Source: Acer yangbiense (lineage: Eukaryota; Streptophyta; Magnoliopsida; Sapindales; Sapindaceae). From it: a DNA stretch of 64,000 nt. Under the pieces are notes generated by a model. That model made no database searches and was not told where the DNA came from. It was given only the letters and a program-made list of their open reading frames with translations. Location: contig CM017761.1 in NCBI GenBank assembly GCA_008009225.1, positions 71,862,694 through 71,926,693 of the forward strand, given 5' to 3'. Below, piece after piece: positions 47,418 through 57,794 of this stretch. Position 1 is the first letter of the stretch; each line of letters begins with the position of its first letter. The position numbers and the translations under genes were made by a program.

Positions 47418-48174
47418 GTAGATATAGCTTGGATCATTGACAGAGACTTACAATGCATTAATTAATGATTGTTTTGGAAGTTTGAACGAGGAAAGTGCTA
47501 CAATCTAGAGATTTCATGCATTGCAAACTTTGACAATGACATTGGCATTGCCAAAATTCTCTGTCATGTCCTCAATTGGTTAACAGAAATTTTGAAATCA
47601 TTTTTTAAGATTCCATAAGGTAACAGATGGCCTTGGACTTCTTAAAGTCTTTTTTATCTTTTCTTGTAGCCAGCTAACCAAGACAAGATAAGAATAGGCT
47701 CCAAGCCCCAAATCCTTGGACTGTAATGTTTGGCTAAAAGAGTCTATTTACGACGAGACAAAGAGATTGGTCTAGGTTTATGCCTCTCATTCCCACATCA
47801 ATGAGGATTTGGGTTTGTTTCAAGTCATGTTCCTACCCTCAATCCTTAGATTATAATAGTTCAAAATAGGAAAGAGTTTATTTATTTAATTATAATTTAT
47901 TATAATTAAACTTTTGAACTGATCATAATCAAAATAATACATAAAATTTGGAAATATACACCAAATAACTACCAGGGGAGAAAGCTGGTGGCTAACCTGA
48001 TGAACAGAGCGACCGTAGAGGCGTGGAGAGCAATATCTTGTTTCCTTCGCTAACAAGACTGTTTACCATGCTTTTAAAATTTGTATAGCAGTCTAACATC
48101 TTCACTTTAAGAGGTTTGAGTTGAATTCTTCAAAACCAATTCTTCCCTTCTTCACCAATAATCCATACAAGAAC
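47418..48174. other. Intergenic region copy B, ending with the severed 3' end of the OTP81-like gene
   Basis: Aligns with 12427-13170. The final part (about 48150-48174, reverse strand) is the original end of the PPR reading frame, with the Met-Asp-Tyr-Trp codons and stop. It is now separated from the gene by the copia at 48175. Confidence 0.75.
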
Positions 48175-48442
48175 TGTTGGAAAGAGTTGACCAGATCTCC
48201 TTGAAATCTGGTCAAGAGGATCTCCTTGAAATCTGGTCAAGGATTTCTAGGAATCAAATCCTATTCATTGTCTATATATAGAAACATGAGTGTAATTAGC
48301 TGTATGATTGTGATTTGATAGATTAGAATCTGTAATTAGCTTTAATCTAGCCCTAGAAATTAGCTGTTAGCATTATATTTAAACAGGGATTGTAACAATC
48401 AGAATTAATATCAGAAAATATACTTTTCTTCTCAAATCTTCA
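48175..48442 (+). repeat. 5' LTR, copia 2
   Basis: TGTTGGAAAGAG...AAATCTTCA. It includes an internal duplicated ctccttgaaatctggtcaag motif. Confidence 0.94.
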
Positions 48443-48553
48443 TGGTATCAGAGCCTGGTTTTCACTCTGAAACCTAGGCAACTTATTCCGCTTCTAAAAG
48501 TTCTAAGGACTTAATCCTAGTTCTTTTCATTATCCTTCTTTGCTGGTATCATC

Positions 48554-49411
48554 ATGTCTGATACTAACCCTTCCAACACTCAATCCGGTCACTCTGATCA
48601 CCATTCAATTCGAATCACTACAATCAAACTGAATGGAGATAATTTTTATCGCTGGTCACTCTCAGTGCGCATGTATATCCGTGGGCGTGGGAAGATTGAC
48701 TATTTGACCGGTGCTAAGAAGGAGCCTAAATCGACTGATGTCCAACATGCCACCTGGGATGAAGAGAACTCAATGGTTATGGCATGGCTAGTCAACTCAA
48801 TGGAGGAGGATATTAGTTCCAACTACCTTGGTTATTCGACAGCCAAGGAGATGTGGGATAGTCTTACTGAGATGTACTCAGATCTGGGCAATCAATCCCA
48901 GATTTATGAGTTGCAGCTCAAGCTTGGAGAGTCAAAGCAAGGGTCTGACACAGTCACAAAATACTTTGCTGGTTTGAAAAGGCTGTGGCAGGACCTGGAT
49001 ATGTACGGTGAATATACTTGGAAAGATCCGGTGGATGGGGCTCATTATCAGAAGGTGGTTGACAATACTCGGGTGTTCCGCTTTCTGGCTGGGTTAAATA
49101 TGGAATTTGATGATGTTAGAGGTAGGATCATAGGCAGGCAGCCTCTTCCTCCCCTCAATGAGGTTTTTGCAGAAGTTCGAAGAGAGGAGAGTCGACGAAC
49201 TGTGATGCTAGGAAAGAAGGAGAAGTTGGTGAGTCCTATTGAGGCATCTGCCTTGGTCTCACAAGACATCTCTGGTTATAAGGCTTTTGTCCGCAAGCCT
49301 GAGGAGAAGACAAAGGTATGGTGTGACCACTGTCACCGTCCACGCCACACCAGAGATACATGTTGGAAGCTGCATGGTAAGCCGGAAAATTGGAAGCCCA
49401 AAGACAAGTAA
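48554..49411 (+). CDS. copia 2 gag
   Basis: 285 codons starting MSDTNPSNTQSGHSD. It has a DUF4219/UBN2-type capsid region (KLNGDNFYRWSLSVRMYIRG) and a CX2CX4HX4C knuckle (CDHCHRPRHTRDTC) near the end. It stops at TAA 49409-49411. The same frame stays open straight into protease and pol, so one codon separates gag from pol. Confidence 0.88.
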   Translation: MSDTNPSNTQSGHSDHHSIRITTIKLNGDNFYRWSLSVRMYIRGRGKIDYLTGAKKEPKSTDVQHATWDEENSMVMAWLVNSMEEDISSNYLGYSTAKEMWDSLTEMYSDLGNQSQIYELQLKLGESKQGSDTVTKYFAGLKRLWQDLDMYGEYTWKDPVDGAHYQKVVDNTRVFRFLAGLNMEFDDVRGRIIGRQPLPPLNEVFAEVRREESRRTVMLGKKEKLVSPIEASALVSQDISGYKAFVRKPEEKTKVWCDHCHRPRHTRDTCWKLHGKPENWKPKDK

Positions 49412-52400
49412 TATACAGTCTCCTCTATTGCAAACAATGCTGATCAAGTTACTCTCACCAAGGAACAAATTGATCAACTTCTGAAACTGGTTAAGCCTCC
49501 CTCAAAACCTAGTTGTTCTCTTGCTCATACAGGTAACCTTTCTACTAGTTTTTTAAGCCATCTTACTTCTGCACCTTGGGTCATTGATTCGAGTGCTTCG
49601 GATCACATGACCAGCATCTCTTCTCTGTTTCAAACCTACTCTCCTTGTCCTGGCAATCAAAAAGTTTTGATTGCTGATGGGAGTTTATCTCCTATTGCTG
49701 GAAAGGGTTCTGTTAAAATCTCTGACAAAATAGTTTTAAAATCTGTCCTTCATGTTCCTCATCTATCCTGTAACTTGCTATCTGTGAGTAAACTTTCTCA
49801 AGACTCTAATTGCTCTATTATTTTCACCCCTACAAATTGTGTTTTTCAGGACAGGACTTTGGGGACGATGATTGGCAGTGCTAGAGTGGATGATGGTCTC
49901 TATTATTTCGAGGACAGTATGAATAAACCAGCTCTAGGTTTGAATTGTGATGTAAGCTCTCTCCCGGTCAGAGAACAGATAATGACATGGCATTATCGAC
50001 TAGGACACCCTAATTTTCCATATTTAAAGCATCTATTTCCTAGTTTGTTTCAAAAATTGTCAAATCCACAATTTCAATGTGATATTTGTTCTTTTTCTAA
50101 GAGTACCCGACAGCAGTATAACTCTAAACCCTATAGGACTTCAAAGCCTTTTTATTTAATTCATAGCGATGTCTGGGGGCCCTCTAAAATCTCTACTTTA
50201 ACTGACAAAAGATGGTTTGTGACATTTATTGATGATCACACTAGACTATGTTGGATTTATTTAATGAAATCAAAATCTGAAGTTCAAAACTTGTTTAAAA
50301 ACTTCTATAATTTGATTGAAACACAATTTCAAACTAAAATCAGCATCTTACGCACTGATAATGGCAAAGAGTATTTCAATCAATATTTAGGAGAGTTTTT
50401 AATTGATAGAGGTATCCAACATCAGTCTACCTGCCGCAATACACCCCAACAAAATGGGGTTGCGGAAAGAAAAAACCGACACATACTTGAGGTTAGTAGG
50501 GCTCTCATGTTGGCTATGAATGTCCCCCAATATTTGTGGGGGGAGGCAGTCCTAACAGCTGCCTATTTAATTAATCGGGTTCCTTCTCGTGTTTTACAAC
50601 ATAAAACTCCCCTAAATTGTCTTAAAAGTTTTTTCCCTGATAATAGGTTAACCACCAACCTACCTCTTAAAGTGTTCGGTTGTACTGTATTTGTCCATAT
50701 ACCAGACCTATTCCGGTCAAAACTTGATGCCAAGGCAGAAAGATGTGTGTTCATTGGTTATGCTTCTAACAAAAAGGGATACAAAGTGTTTAATCCTATA
50801 ACACGAAAAATCCATGTTAGTATGGATGTGTCTTTTATTGAACAAAAACCTTTTTTTTCTAAATCTCATCTTCAGGGGGAGAAGACTAACACAGAAAATG
50901 AGGCTATTAATTTTTGGGAAACTAGCGTTGAGGTTTTACCAAACTTGTTCTTTCCTAATAATACTAGGGAACCCAATAAAAATATGGAAGTTGTTTTCGA
51001 AAAAGAAATTGTACCAGATATTACTGTATCTACTTTAGGGGGAGAAACATCACAAGATCAGAATCCAATGGTGGATAAACAACCTACATCAGAGTTGCTT
51101 GTTTATACCAGAAGAAGACCACAGAATAATAGAGACCAGCCTACTCAAGTACAAAGCCTGTCAACCTCTTCAACTGATCCTGTCCTAGATGAGTTCCAAC
51201 CAGGTAACACGTTTATTGACAACTCTCCTACTTTTTCTGTATCTAATACTCTTCCAAATTCTGAACCTGTTGATCAACCTACCACCCAATTGTTTGATAT
51301 GGACCTAGACATCCCTATAGCAATTAGGAAATGCACCAGGTCATGCACTACTCATCCTATAGCTAGGTATTTGTCCTACCACAGATTATCCAGTGACTAT
51401 AAAGCCTTCACCTCTAAGATTTCTCACTTATCCATTCCTAGAAACATACAAGAAGCCCTAGAATATCCTAACTGGAAATCAGCTGTTATGGAGGAGATGA
51501 ATGCACTTGTTAAAAATAGGACATGGGAAAGTGTTGAGTTGCCTAAAGGGAAAAAAACAGTGGGGTGTAAATGGGTGTTTACAAATAAATGCAAAGTTGA
51601 TGGGTCAATAGAAAGGCACAAAGCCCGATTGGTGGCCAAGGGTTTCACACAAACGCATGGTCTCGATTACCAGGAAACGTTTGCACCCGTAGCCAAGGTG
51701 AATTCCATTCGGATTCTTCTTTCAGTGGCTGCTAACCTTGGCTGGCCTCTACATCAACTTGATGTAAAGAATGCCTTCTTGAATGGCAATCTTGATGAAG
51801 AAGTATTCATGGAACCTCCACCCGGTTTTGAGAAACTTGTTGGCAAAGGTAGAGTGTGCAGATTAGTAAAGTCCCTATATGGACTTAAACAATCACCGAG
51901 GGCATGGTTTGAGAGGTTTGGTGAAGTTGTGAAGAAATTGGGGTACAATCAGAGTCAAGGGGATCATACCCTATTTTTTAAACATTCCAATGAAGGGAAG
52001 AAGGCAATATTGATTGTGTATGTTGATGATATCATCATAACCGGTGATGATAGCAGGGAAATAGAGAGACTTAAGGAGCTGCTGGCTCTTAATTTTGAAA
52101 TTAAAAATCTAGGTGAGGTGAAATATTTCCTAGGAATGGAATTCGCAAGATCCAAGCAAGGGATTTTTGTATGCCAAAGGAAGTATGTCCTAGATCTTTT
52201 GGGGGAAACTGGTATGCTAGGTTGTAGAGCTGCCGAGACTCCAATTGAGCCCAACCTAAAGTTTGAAGCTTCAGAACCTGAAAATCAGATTGACCAAGAG
52301 CAGTATCAAAAGCTGGTAGGAAAGCTAATCTACCTAGCTCATACACGACCAGATATCACCTTTGCTGTAGGCATGGTGAGTCAATTTATGCACTCACCAG

Positions 52401-52975
52401 GTCCACAGCACTATGAGGCAGTTATGAGGATCCTAAGGTATCTAAAGGGGACTCCAGGAAAAGGGTTACTATTTGCTAACAATGGTCATTTTCAGGTGGA
52501 GGTTTATACTGATGCAGATTGGGCAGGGAGTATAACGGACCGAAGATCGACATCCGGTTATTGTACATTTGTTGGTGGAAACTTGGTGACATGGCGCAGC
52601 AAAAAACAAGGGGTTGTAGCTAGAAGTAGCGCTGAAGCAGAATACAGAGCAGTAGCTCTTGGAATCAGTGAAGCACTATGGATTAAAAGGATTCTTGAAG
52701 ACCTGAAGATTCAAGCTCCATCTCCTATGAAGCTATACTGTGACAACAAATCTGCTATCGCCATAGCACATAATCCGGTTCTACATGATAGAACCAAACA
52801 TGTCGAAATTGATAAACATTTTATCAAAGAAAAAATAGATAGCGGGCAGATTTGTATGCCCTATCTACCGACCTCAGAGCAAGTGGCAGACATTCTCACT
52901 AAAGGCCTACCTAGAAAAATATTTGATAGATTGGTATCCAAGCTGGCCATGGAAGACATCTACAAGCCAGCTTGA
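49412..52975 (+). CDS. copia 2 pol (protease-integrase-RT-RNase H)
   Basis: A continuous frame of about 1188 codons follows the gag TAA; its first Met is at 49607. Protease motif WVIDSSASDHMT (about 49577-49612) has Ser where the active site D-S/T-G normally has Gly. Then integrase (HSDVWGP, LRTDNGKEY, NGVAERKNRHI), reverse transcriptase (HKARLVAKGFTQ, QLDVKNAFLNG, YVDDIIITGDD) and RNase H (YTDADWAGS, SSAEAEYRAV). It ends ADILTKGLPRKIF, then DIYKPA. Apart from the gag stop and this protease residue it looks complete. It is the best-preserved element here. Confidence 0.9.
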   Translation, partial: YTVSSIANNADQVTLTKEQIDQLLKLVKPPSKPSCSLAHTGNLSTSFLSHLTSAPWVIDSSASDHMTSISSLFQTYSPCPGNQKVLIADGSLSPIAGKGSVKISDKIVLKSVLHVPHLSCNLLSVSKLSQDSNCSIIFTPTNCVFQDRTLGTMIGSARVDDGLYYFEDSMNKPALGLNCDVSSLPVREQIMTWHYRLGHPNFPYLKHLFPSLFQKLSNPQFQCDICSFSKSTRQQYNSKPYRTSKPFYLIHSDVWGPSKISTLTDKRWFVTFIDDHTRLCWIYLMKSKSEVQNLFKNFYNLIETQFQTKISILRTDNGKEYFNQYLGEFLIDRGIQHQSTCRNTPQQNGVAERKNRHILEVSRALMLAMNVPQYLWGEAVLTAAYLINRVPSRVLQHKTPLNCLKSFFPDNRLTTNLPLKVFGCTVFVHIPDLFRSKLDAKAERCVFIGYASNKKGYKVFNPITRKIHVSMDVSFIEQKPFFSKSHLQGEKTNTENEAINFWETSVEVLPNLFFPNNTREPNKNMEVVFEKEIVPDITVSTLGGETSQDQNPMVDKQPTSELLVYTRRRPQNNRDQPTQVQSLSTSSTDPVLDEFQPGNTFIDNSPTFSVSNTLPNSEPVDQPTTQLFDMDLDIPIAIRKCTRSCTTHPIARYLSYHRLSSDYKAFTSKISHLSIPRNIQEALEYPNWKSAVMEEMNALVKNRTWESVELPKGKKTVGCKWVFTNKCKVDGSIERHKARLVAKGFTQTHGLDYQETFAPVAKVNSIRILLSVAANLGWPLHQLDVKNAFLNGNLDEEVFMEPPPGFEKLVGKGRVCRLVKSLYGLKQSPRAWFERFGEVVKKLGYNQSQGDHTLFFKHSNEGKKAILIVYVDDIIITGDDSREIERLKELLALNFEIKNLGEVKYFLGMEFARSKQGIFVCQRKYVLDLLGETGMLGCRAAETPIEPNLKFEASEPENQIDQEQYQKLVGKLIYLAHTRPDITFAVGMVSQFMHSPGPQHYEAVMRILRYLKGTPGKGLLFANNGHFQVEVYTDADWAGSITDRRSTSGYCTFVGGNLVTWRSKKQGVVARSSAEAEYRAVALGISEALWIKRILEDLKIQAPSPMKLYCDNKSAIAIAHNPVLHDRTKHVEIDKHFIKEKIDSGQICMPYLPTSEQVADILTKGLPRKIFDRLVSKLAMEDIYKPA

Positions 52976-52982
52976 GGGGGAG

Positions 52983-53249
52983 TGTTGGAAAGAGTTGACC
53001 AGACTCCTTGAAATCTGGTCAAGAGGATCTCCTTGAAATCTGGTCAAGGATTTCTAGGAATCAAATCCTATTCATTGTCTATATATAGAAACATGAGTGT
53101 AATTAGCTGTATGATTGTGATTTGATAGATTAGAATCTGTAATTAGCTTTAATCTAGCCCTAGAAATTAGCTGTTAGCATTCTATTTAAACAGGGATTGT
53201 AACAATCAGAATTAATATCAGAAAATATACTTTTCTTCTCAAATCTTCA
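52983..53249 (+). repeat. 3' LTR, copia 2
   Basis: A 267-bp LTR. Its terminal TCA (53247-53249) forms the stop codon of the adjoining PPR gene on the minus strand. Confidence 0.94.
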
Positions 53250-55442
53250 AGAACAATTCCCACCACTAAAATGATGGAACCGATACCTGTCCCTCAACAG
53301 TATCTCTTTATCGTAAAGTTTAGATATGAGCTTAGCAACTGTGTGGCAGTCCCCACAAACACGAAGATTCTTCACAATTCGGATCGGTTGAGATGGACTG
53401 GTACTAATAAGACCAAATGCAATTGCTAGTTTTTCACTGTGAAGGTTTAGTGCCTGTTCCTTCATGTCTTCCTCGTCAACAAGTTGCAAAAGGAGGGACT
53501 TGTTTGTTACATGACCGGATGATTTTAATTTTGCCACAATCTCATCCAGCTTTGAATAGATTTCCTTGGAGAGAGGGTGAGAATTATCTGCCGCCAAAAA
53601 CTTATGAAGTGTACCATTGACCTCCATTGAGCTCCAACCTCGTTCTTTTTGTAGTCCGGAAACTCTCATACGCTTCCTTAGTTCAGAGACATTGTCCCAT
53701 TTCCCTGTTTTGGCATATATATTAGATAGAAGCACTAAAGCTCCATCATTTTCGGGTTCCAACTCCAGCAATCGGCTACAAGCCTGTTCAGCAAGCTCAA
53801 CATTTTCGTGAATTTTACAGGCCCCAAGTAAAGCCCCCCATACCGATGCACTAGGTGTTATAGGCATTTTCTCTATAAATTCCACAGCTTCTTCCAAAAG
53901 GCCTGCACGGCCAAGAATGTCGACCATGCAAGCATAGTGCTTGACTCCTGGCACAACCCCATAAACCGGCTCCATTTGATTGAAAAACATCCTGCCCTCC
54001 TCTACTAAACCTGAGTGACTACAAGCACATAATACATTGGTAAAAGTAACAGCATTGGGCTTGACCTTAGCTTCATGCATTCTGAAGAACAAATCAATTG
54101 CAGCTCTTCCACGCCCATGCATTGCCAAACCAGCAATCATGGAACTCCAAACAAATACATCTCTTCTCTCCACAGAATGAAATACATTAAGTGCTTTCTC
54201 TAGATTCCCACACTTAGAATACATATCAATGAGTGAGGTCGTGAGATGACAATTCAACTTCATCCTCTGCTTCTTTATATTTGCATGGATCCACTCACCC
54301 ACATCCATAGCTCCCAACTGAGCGCAGGAAGACAATGTACTCACAAAAGTTAGTTCATCCGGTTTTGCGTTCTTGCTGAGTTGCAACTGGTGGAAACTGG
54401 CCAATGCCTCCTGTGGCTTCCCATTTTGATCATAAGCTGATATGAGGGTGTTCCATGTAGCAGTTTCTTGCCTTGGGACGGCATCCAAAAATGACTTAGC
54501 AACATCATACTCCCCCAATTTAGCATACCCATCAATCATAGTTGTCCACGAAACAATATCTTTCTCTTCCATCTTATCAAACAATTTTTTCGCATCCTCA
54601 ACACTCCCACATTTCACATACATATCAAGCATTGCATTACTCAAAGTCAAGTCCATTTTAATCCCATTCTGTTTGATATAAGAACGAATCCATCTCCCAA
54701 ACTCCAAATCCTTCATTTTTGTACAAGCTGATAAAACACCCACCATTGTCACAGCATTAGGCTTGACATTCTCCGCTTCCATTTCTCTAAACAACTCTAA
54801 TGCCTTGTCAAAACACCGGCCTTGAACAAACCCCGAGATCATAGAATTCCACAAAACAACATCCTTTTCACCAATCCAAACGAATACCCGGTATGCAAAA
54901 TCCAAATCCCCACATGAAGCATAAAAATGTATCAGCGAGTTAAGAATAAACACATCATCAGCAAACGAAGACTTGACAACCAATCCATGGAAAACTTGCC
55001 CAAGACCCAACCTCGAAAGCTTGGTAGCAGCTTTGATCAAAAAAGGGAAAGTGAACTTATTTGGAAAATAAGGAGACTCACAAAGCATCAGCAAAAAAAT
55101 CTTCACACTTTCACTAGGTTCCGGGCTCCACGAATAAGCACGAATGAGGGTGTTCCACGTATACAGATTCGGTTCAGGAATTTCATCGAACACCTTGCGA
55201 GCATACTCGAGGCTCGAAAACTGAGACAAAGTACTGGCCGTGAAGAGCTTGCTGGCAGAGTAGGCGTCAAAGAAGAGACCAGTTCGTAGCATATAAGCAT
55301 GAACTTCCTTCAACTGTTTCAAACTAATGCACCGATCGATCAGAGATAAAACTAGTCGGTTTCGATTGTCGTTTTTGACAGTTGGAGCTTCTGGGTTTGC
55401 TTGAATTGGAAGAGAAACAAGTGGGGTGCTTAGAGTTTCCAT
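53247..55442 (-). CDS. OTP81-like PPR-DYW protein, copy B, C terminus removed by copia insertion
   Basis: 731 aa, colinear with 13153-15363 and differing at about two dozen residues (for example VVLWNSM for VVSWNSM, IPEPN for ILEPN). All PLS repeats, E/E+ motifs, HSEKLAI and CGDCH are intact. The end is HHFSGGNCS then TGA; copy A continues Cys-Met-Asp-Tyr-Trp. The TGA is the reverse complement of the last three LTR bases. The loss removes the second Cys of the CxC zinc ligand pair and the DYW tripeptide. Some natural editing factors work with shortened or absent DYW ends, so loss of function is likely but not certain. The native 3' UTR is also replaced by LTR. Confidence 0.88.
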   Translation of the reverse strand: METLSTPLVSLPIQANPEAPTVKNDNRNRLVLSLIDRCISLKQLKEVHAYMLRTGLFFDAYSASKLFTASTLSQFSSLEYARKVFDEIPEPNLYTWNTLIRAYSWSPEPSESVKIFLLMLCESPYFPNKFTFPFLIKAATKLSRLGLGQVFHGLVVKSSFADDVFILNSLIHFYASCGDLDFAYRVFVWIGEKDVVLWNSMISGFVQGRCFDKALELFREMEAENVKPNAVTMVGVLSACTKMKDLEFGRWIRSYIKQNGIKMDLTLSNAMLDMYVKCGSVEDAKKLFDKMEEKDIVSWTTMIDGYAKLGEYDVAKSFLDAVPRQETATWNTLISAYDQNGKPQEALASFHQLQLSKNAKPDELTFVSTLSSCAQLGAMDVGEWIHANIKKQRMKLNCHLTTSLIDMYSKCGNLEKALNVFHSVERRDVFVWSSMIAGLAMHGRGRAAIDLFFRMHEAKVKPNAVTFTNVLCACSHSGLVEEGRMFFNQMEPVYGVVPGVKHYACMVDILGRAGLLEEAVEFIEKMPITPSASVWGALLGACKIHENVELAEQACSRLLELEPENDGALVLLSNIYAKTGKWDNVSELRKRMRVSGLQKERGWSSMEVNGTLHKFLAADNSHPLSKEIYSKLDEIVAKLKSSGHVTNKSLLLQLVDEEDMKEQALNLHSEKLAIAFGLISTSPSQPIRIVKNLRVCGDCHTVAKLISKLYDKEILLRDRYRFHHFSGGNCS

Positions 55443-57794
55443 GAATTGCCTGCAATTTTTCTTCTTTGTTCGTCTCTCTCCGTTATTTAGCTCGTCGTGT
55501 CAAATGCAGCGTGTTGCACTACAATCACGGTATGGATTCAAGTTTATTTAACCAACAAACATTATCAACTATCGTCCTCTGTAAGTGAAAATTACAGCTT
55601 TGTCGTGGCGCGACAACTGTACAAGTTTTTTCTGATCCTAGTGGAGGGAATTATACAGACTACACTTGTATTTTGTTTGTATTCTAAAAAATATTCGTCA
55701 TTGAAATCTCATCAAAATCATCACATTGATTTTTTAGAGTCTACTTCAGAAGCTGAACATAACGAAATGATCATAATATTTCTTAATCCAATTCAATGAT
55801 TCAATGAGAATTCTGGTTTGCCATTTCAATTTGGTTGATTGGTATATGAGAGGAACCAGTAACTCTTGTCTCGTTAATGAAAAGTGAAAACCTCTCAATT
55901 CAATTATCGAACACCATCATCGTAACTCGTAAGTGAAATCAAACTCCAGTAGTAAACCAAACAAATATTTAAATTAAAAAATAAAATAAAATTGATTATC
56001 GTGAGTCGACTCGGTCACTTCCCGAGTTGACTCGTGAAGTGCCCATGTCACGAGTTGACTCGGTACGTTATTTATTTTTCACTTTATGGGCCTAATAATG
56101 TTTTAATAGCCCCAACGGCTTGAATTCGATTGGACTCGGCCCGCAAAACCGAACTTGGGCTCAGTCGTAACTAGTAAATCGAAACTGGTTGTTATTTTTT
56201 CCGATAGAGGTGGTGGTGGTGATCGAATTTCGGGGTCGTCGGGATTCGGAGAAGTTTCGAATGAGTGTGTTGGAAGAGGCGGATCTCGTAGTGGAGAGAA
56301 TCGGAGATGGTGACAGACAGAGCAATGGAGGATGAATTTCCCAAAACGTCTACCATGCGCAAGTTAGTATCACATCTTACCTCTGTATAAATTTACTCTT
56401 TTTCTAACTTCAAATGTATATTGTTAGCTTTAACAATCATCATTTTTATGATCTTATGTTGATTTTTGTTGTTGCTGTTGTTGTAGTAATTGTGTAGAAG
56501 AAAAGCTTTCAATTTGCAATCTCGAAATTGTGCTTCATTTAATGGAAGAGGTAATTCTTCTTCATTTATTCTGTTTTGTTGATACTTTGATTGATGAATA
56601 AATACTAGAAATGACTAATGTTTATAAAGTTTTCGTTTTTGTGACGGTTTATGCTGATTCTCTTTCAAATTATGAACAGAAATGGCATTTATAAAATGAC
56701 CCTTGACTGAATTTAGAGTGTGGAATTGGAGATAGGAGACTTCAATAGTTAGTTTTTGTCAGTAATGTTTCGATTTGAATGATGTAGATGAGCTCTCCAT
56801 TGAAACTGATCTTTTCCGGAACTGCTAAGCTTTTGGTTATCAGTTCTTTCCTTATATGGTTTTTCAAATCGATTTTCGTACTGTCTTATGTTGTTGAAAC
56901 TCACTATCATGGCTGCGTCACTTTTGAAAGTCTGGGATTAGCTTGTTTTGCATAGACGGTAACAACTTTTTCTTTGAAGCTATGATTATAACAAAGACTT
57001 TTTCTTATGTTGTTGAAATCACTACTAGTCACTATCATGGCTTGCTCTTTCTGGGAATAATTTGATAGTGGAAAGCATCATTTGTTGGAATGAAAAGCAT
57101 AAAGCATTACAAACTTGATTATTTTAATTTTATTTGCTTGCTGAATCTTATCCGATGAATATTTTAATTTTCTCAATGTACTATAATATATCTTGAAATG
57201 CTTAAATTTAGATTGTAGATTGAAATTGAAGTGATGTGTATTCCCTGTTTCTGCTGCATATTTGTAACGGATTAATATGATTATGGAAGTTTAGTGCAAT
57301 AAAGTTTTGTAAAATTTTCCTACACTTTGATCTGGGAAAGTAAAGATGCCACCAAATAAGACTAAACTCGATTCAGTCACATCATCTATGGTCTAGATGG
57401 GAGCCTGAAGTTCATGGATTGTGGTTGTGGATGAAACAAAGGCTTTAGAAGTCAACTTAACAATAAAATGTCATTGTTACCTAGTTGGAATGCAAATTGA
57501 TACGGTGATTGGCTGGTGATGTTCTAAAGTAGTCCATACCGAAAAACCTGCAATGAAACTTTAGTTTAGCATTAAGGGATGACATTTCTCTCAGTAGGCC
57601 ATACTTAAGCTCTCATAATGATATATTATAGGCCACTTTCATAATGATAAAGGGGAGTGTCCAGCAGGTAGTTGAATTATGATATCAGTTTTTTGGCTGA
57701 TTAAGCATCAAATCAAAAGGACAGCAGCCACTTTTTTTTTTTTTTTTCTTCTGTGATTCCTATATAAAGACCCTTCTAATCCAGGCCTTGTACT
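55443..57794 (+). other. OTP81 5' flank, unidentified gene 5' region (copy B), then RLK-upstream DNA
   Basis: 55443-57244 matches copy A without the copia and the 481-bp block. The leader around 56300-56370 reads MVTDRAMEDEFPKTSTMRK. The candidate second exon near 56490-56550 is again followed by gtaattc. 57245-57794 is unique to B. It includes RLK-upstream phrases and a tatataaag TATA element near 57761. No gene could be named. Confidence 0.4.

Larger units (their letters stand above)
48175..53249 (+). mobile_element. Full-length Ty1/copia retrotransposon 2, TSD agaac, inserted in the OTP81-like 3' end
   Basis: The LTRs 48175-48442 (268 bp) and 52983-53249 (267 bp) differ by one base length and one substitution. 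tggtatcagagcc follows the 5' LTR at 48443. The purine tract gagggggag precedes 52983. Target duplication agaac is at 48170-48174 and 53250-53254. Copy A (about 13170) shows the empty site. Confidence 0.97.
42829..57244. repeat. Segmental duplication, copy B
   Basis: Direct counterpart of 5948-22806. It lacks the two LTR elements and the 481-bp block of copy A, but has its own copia (48175-53249) and MITE (44824-45005). Confidence 0.9.
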
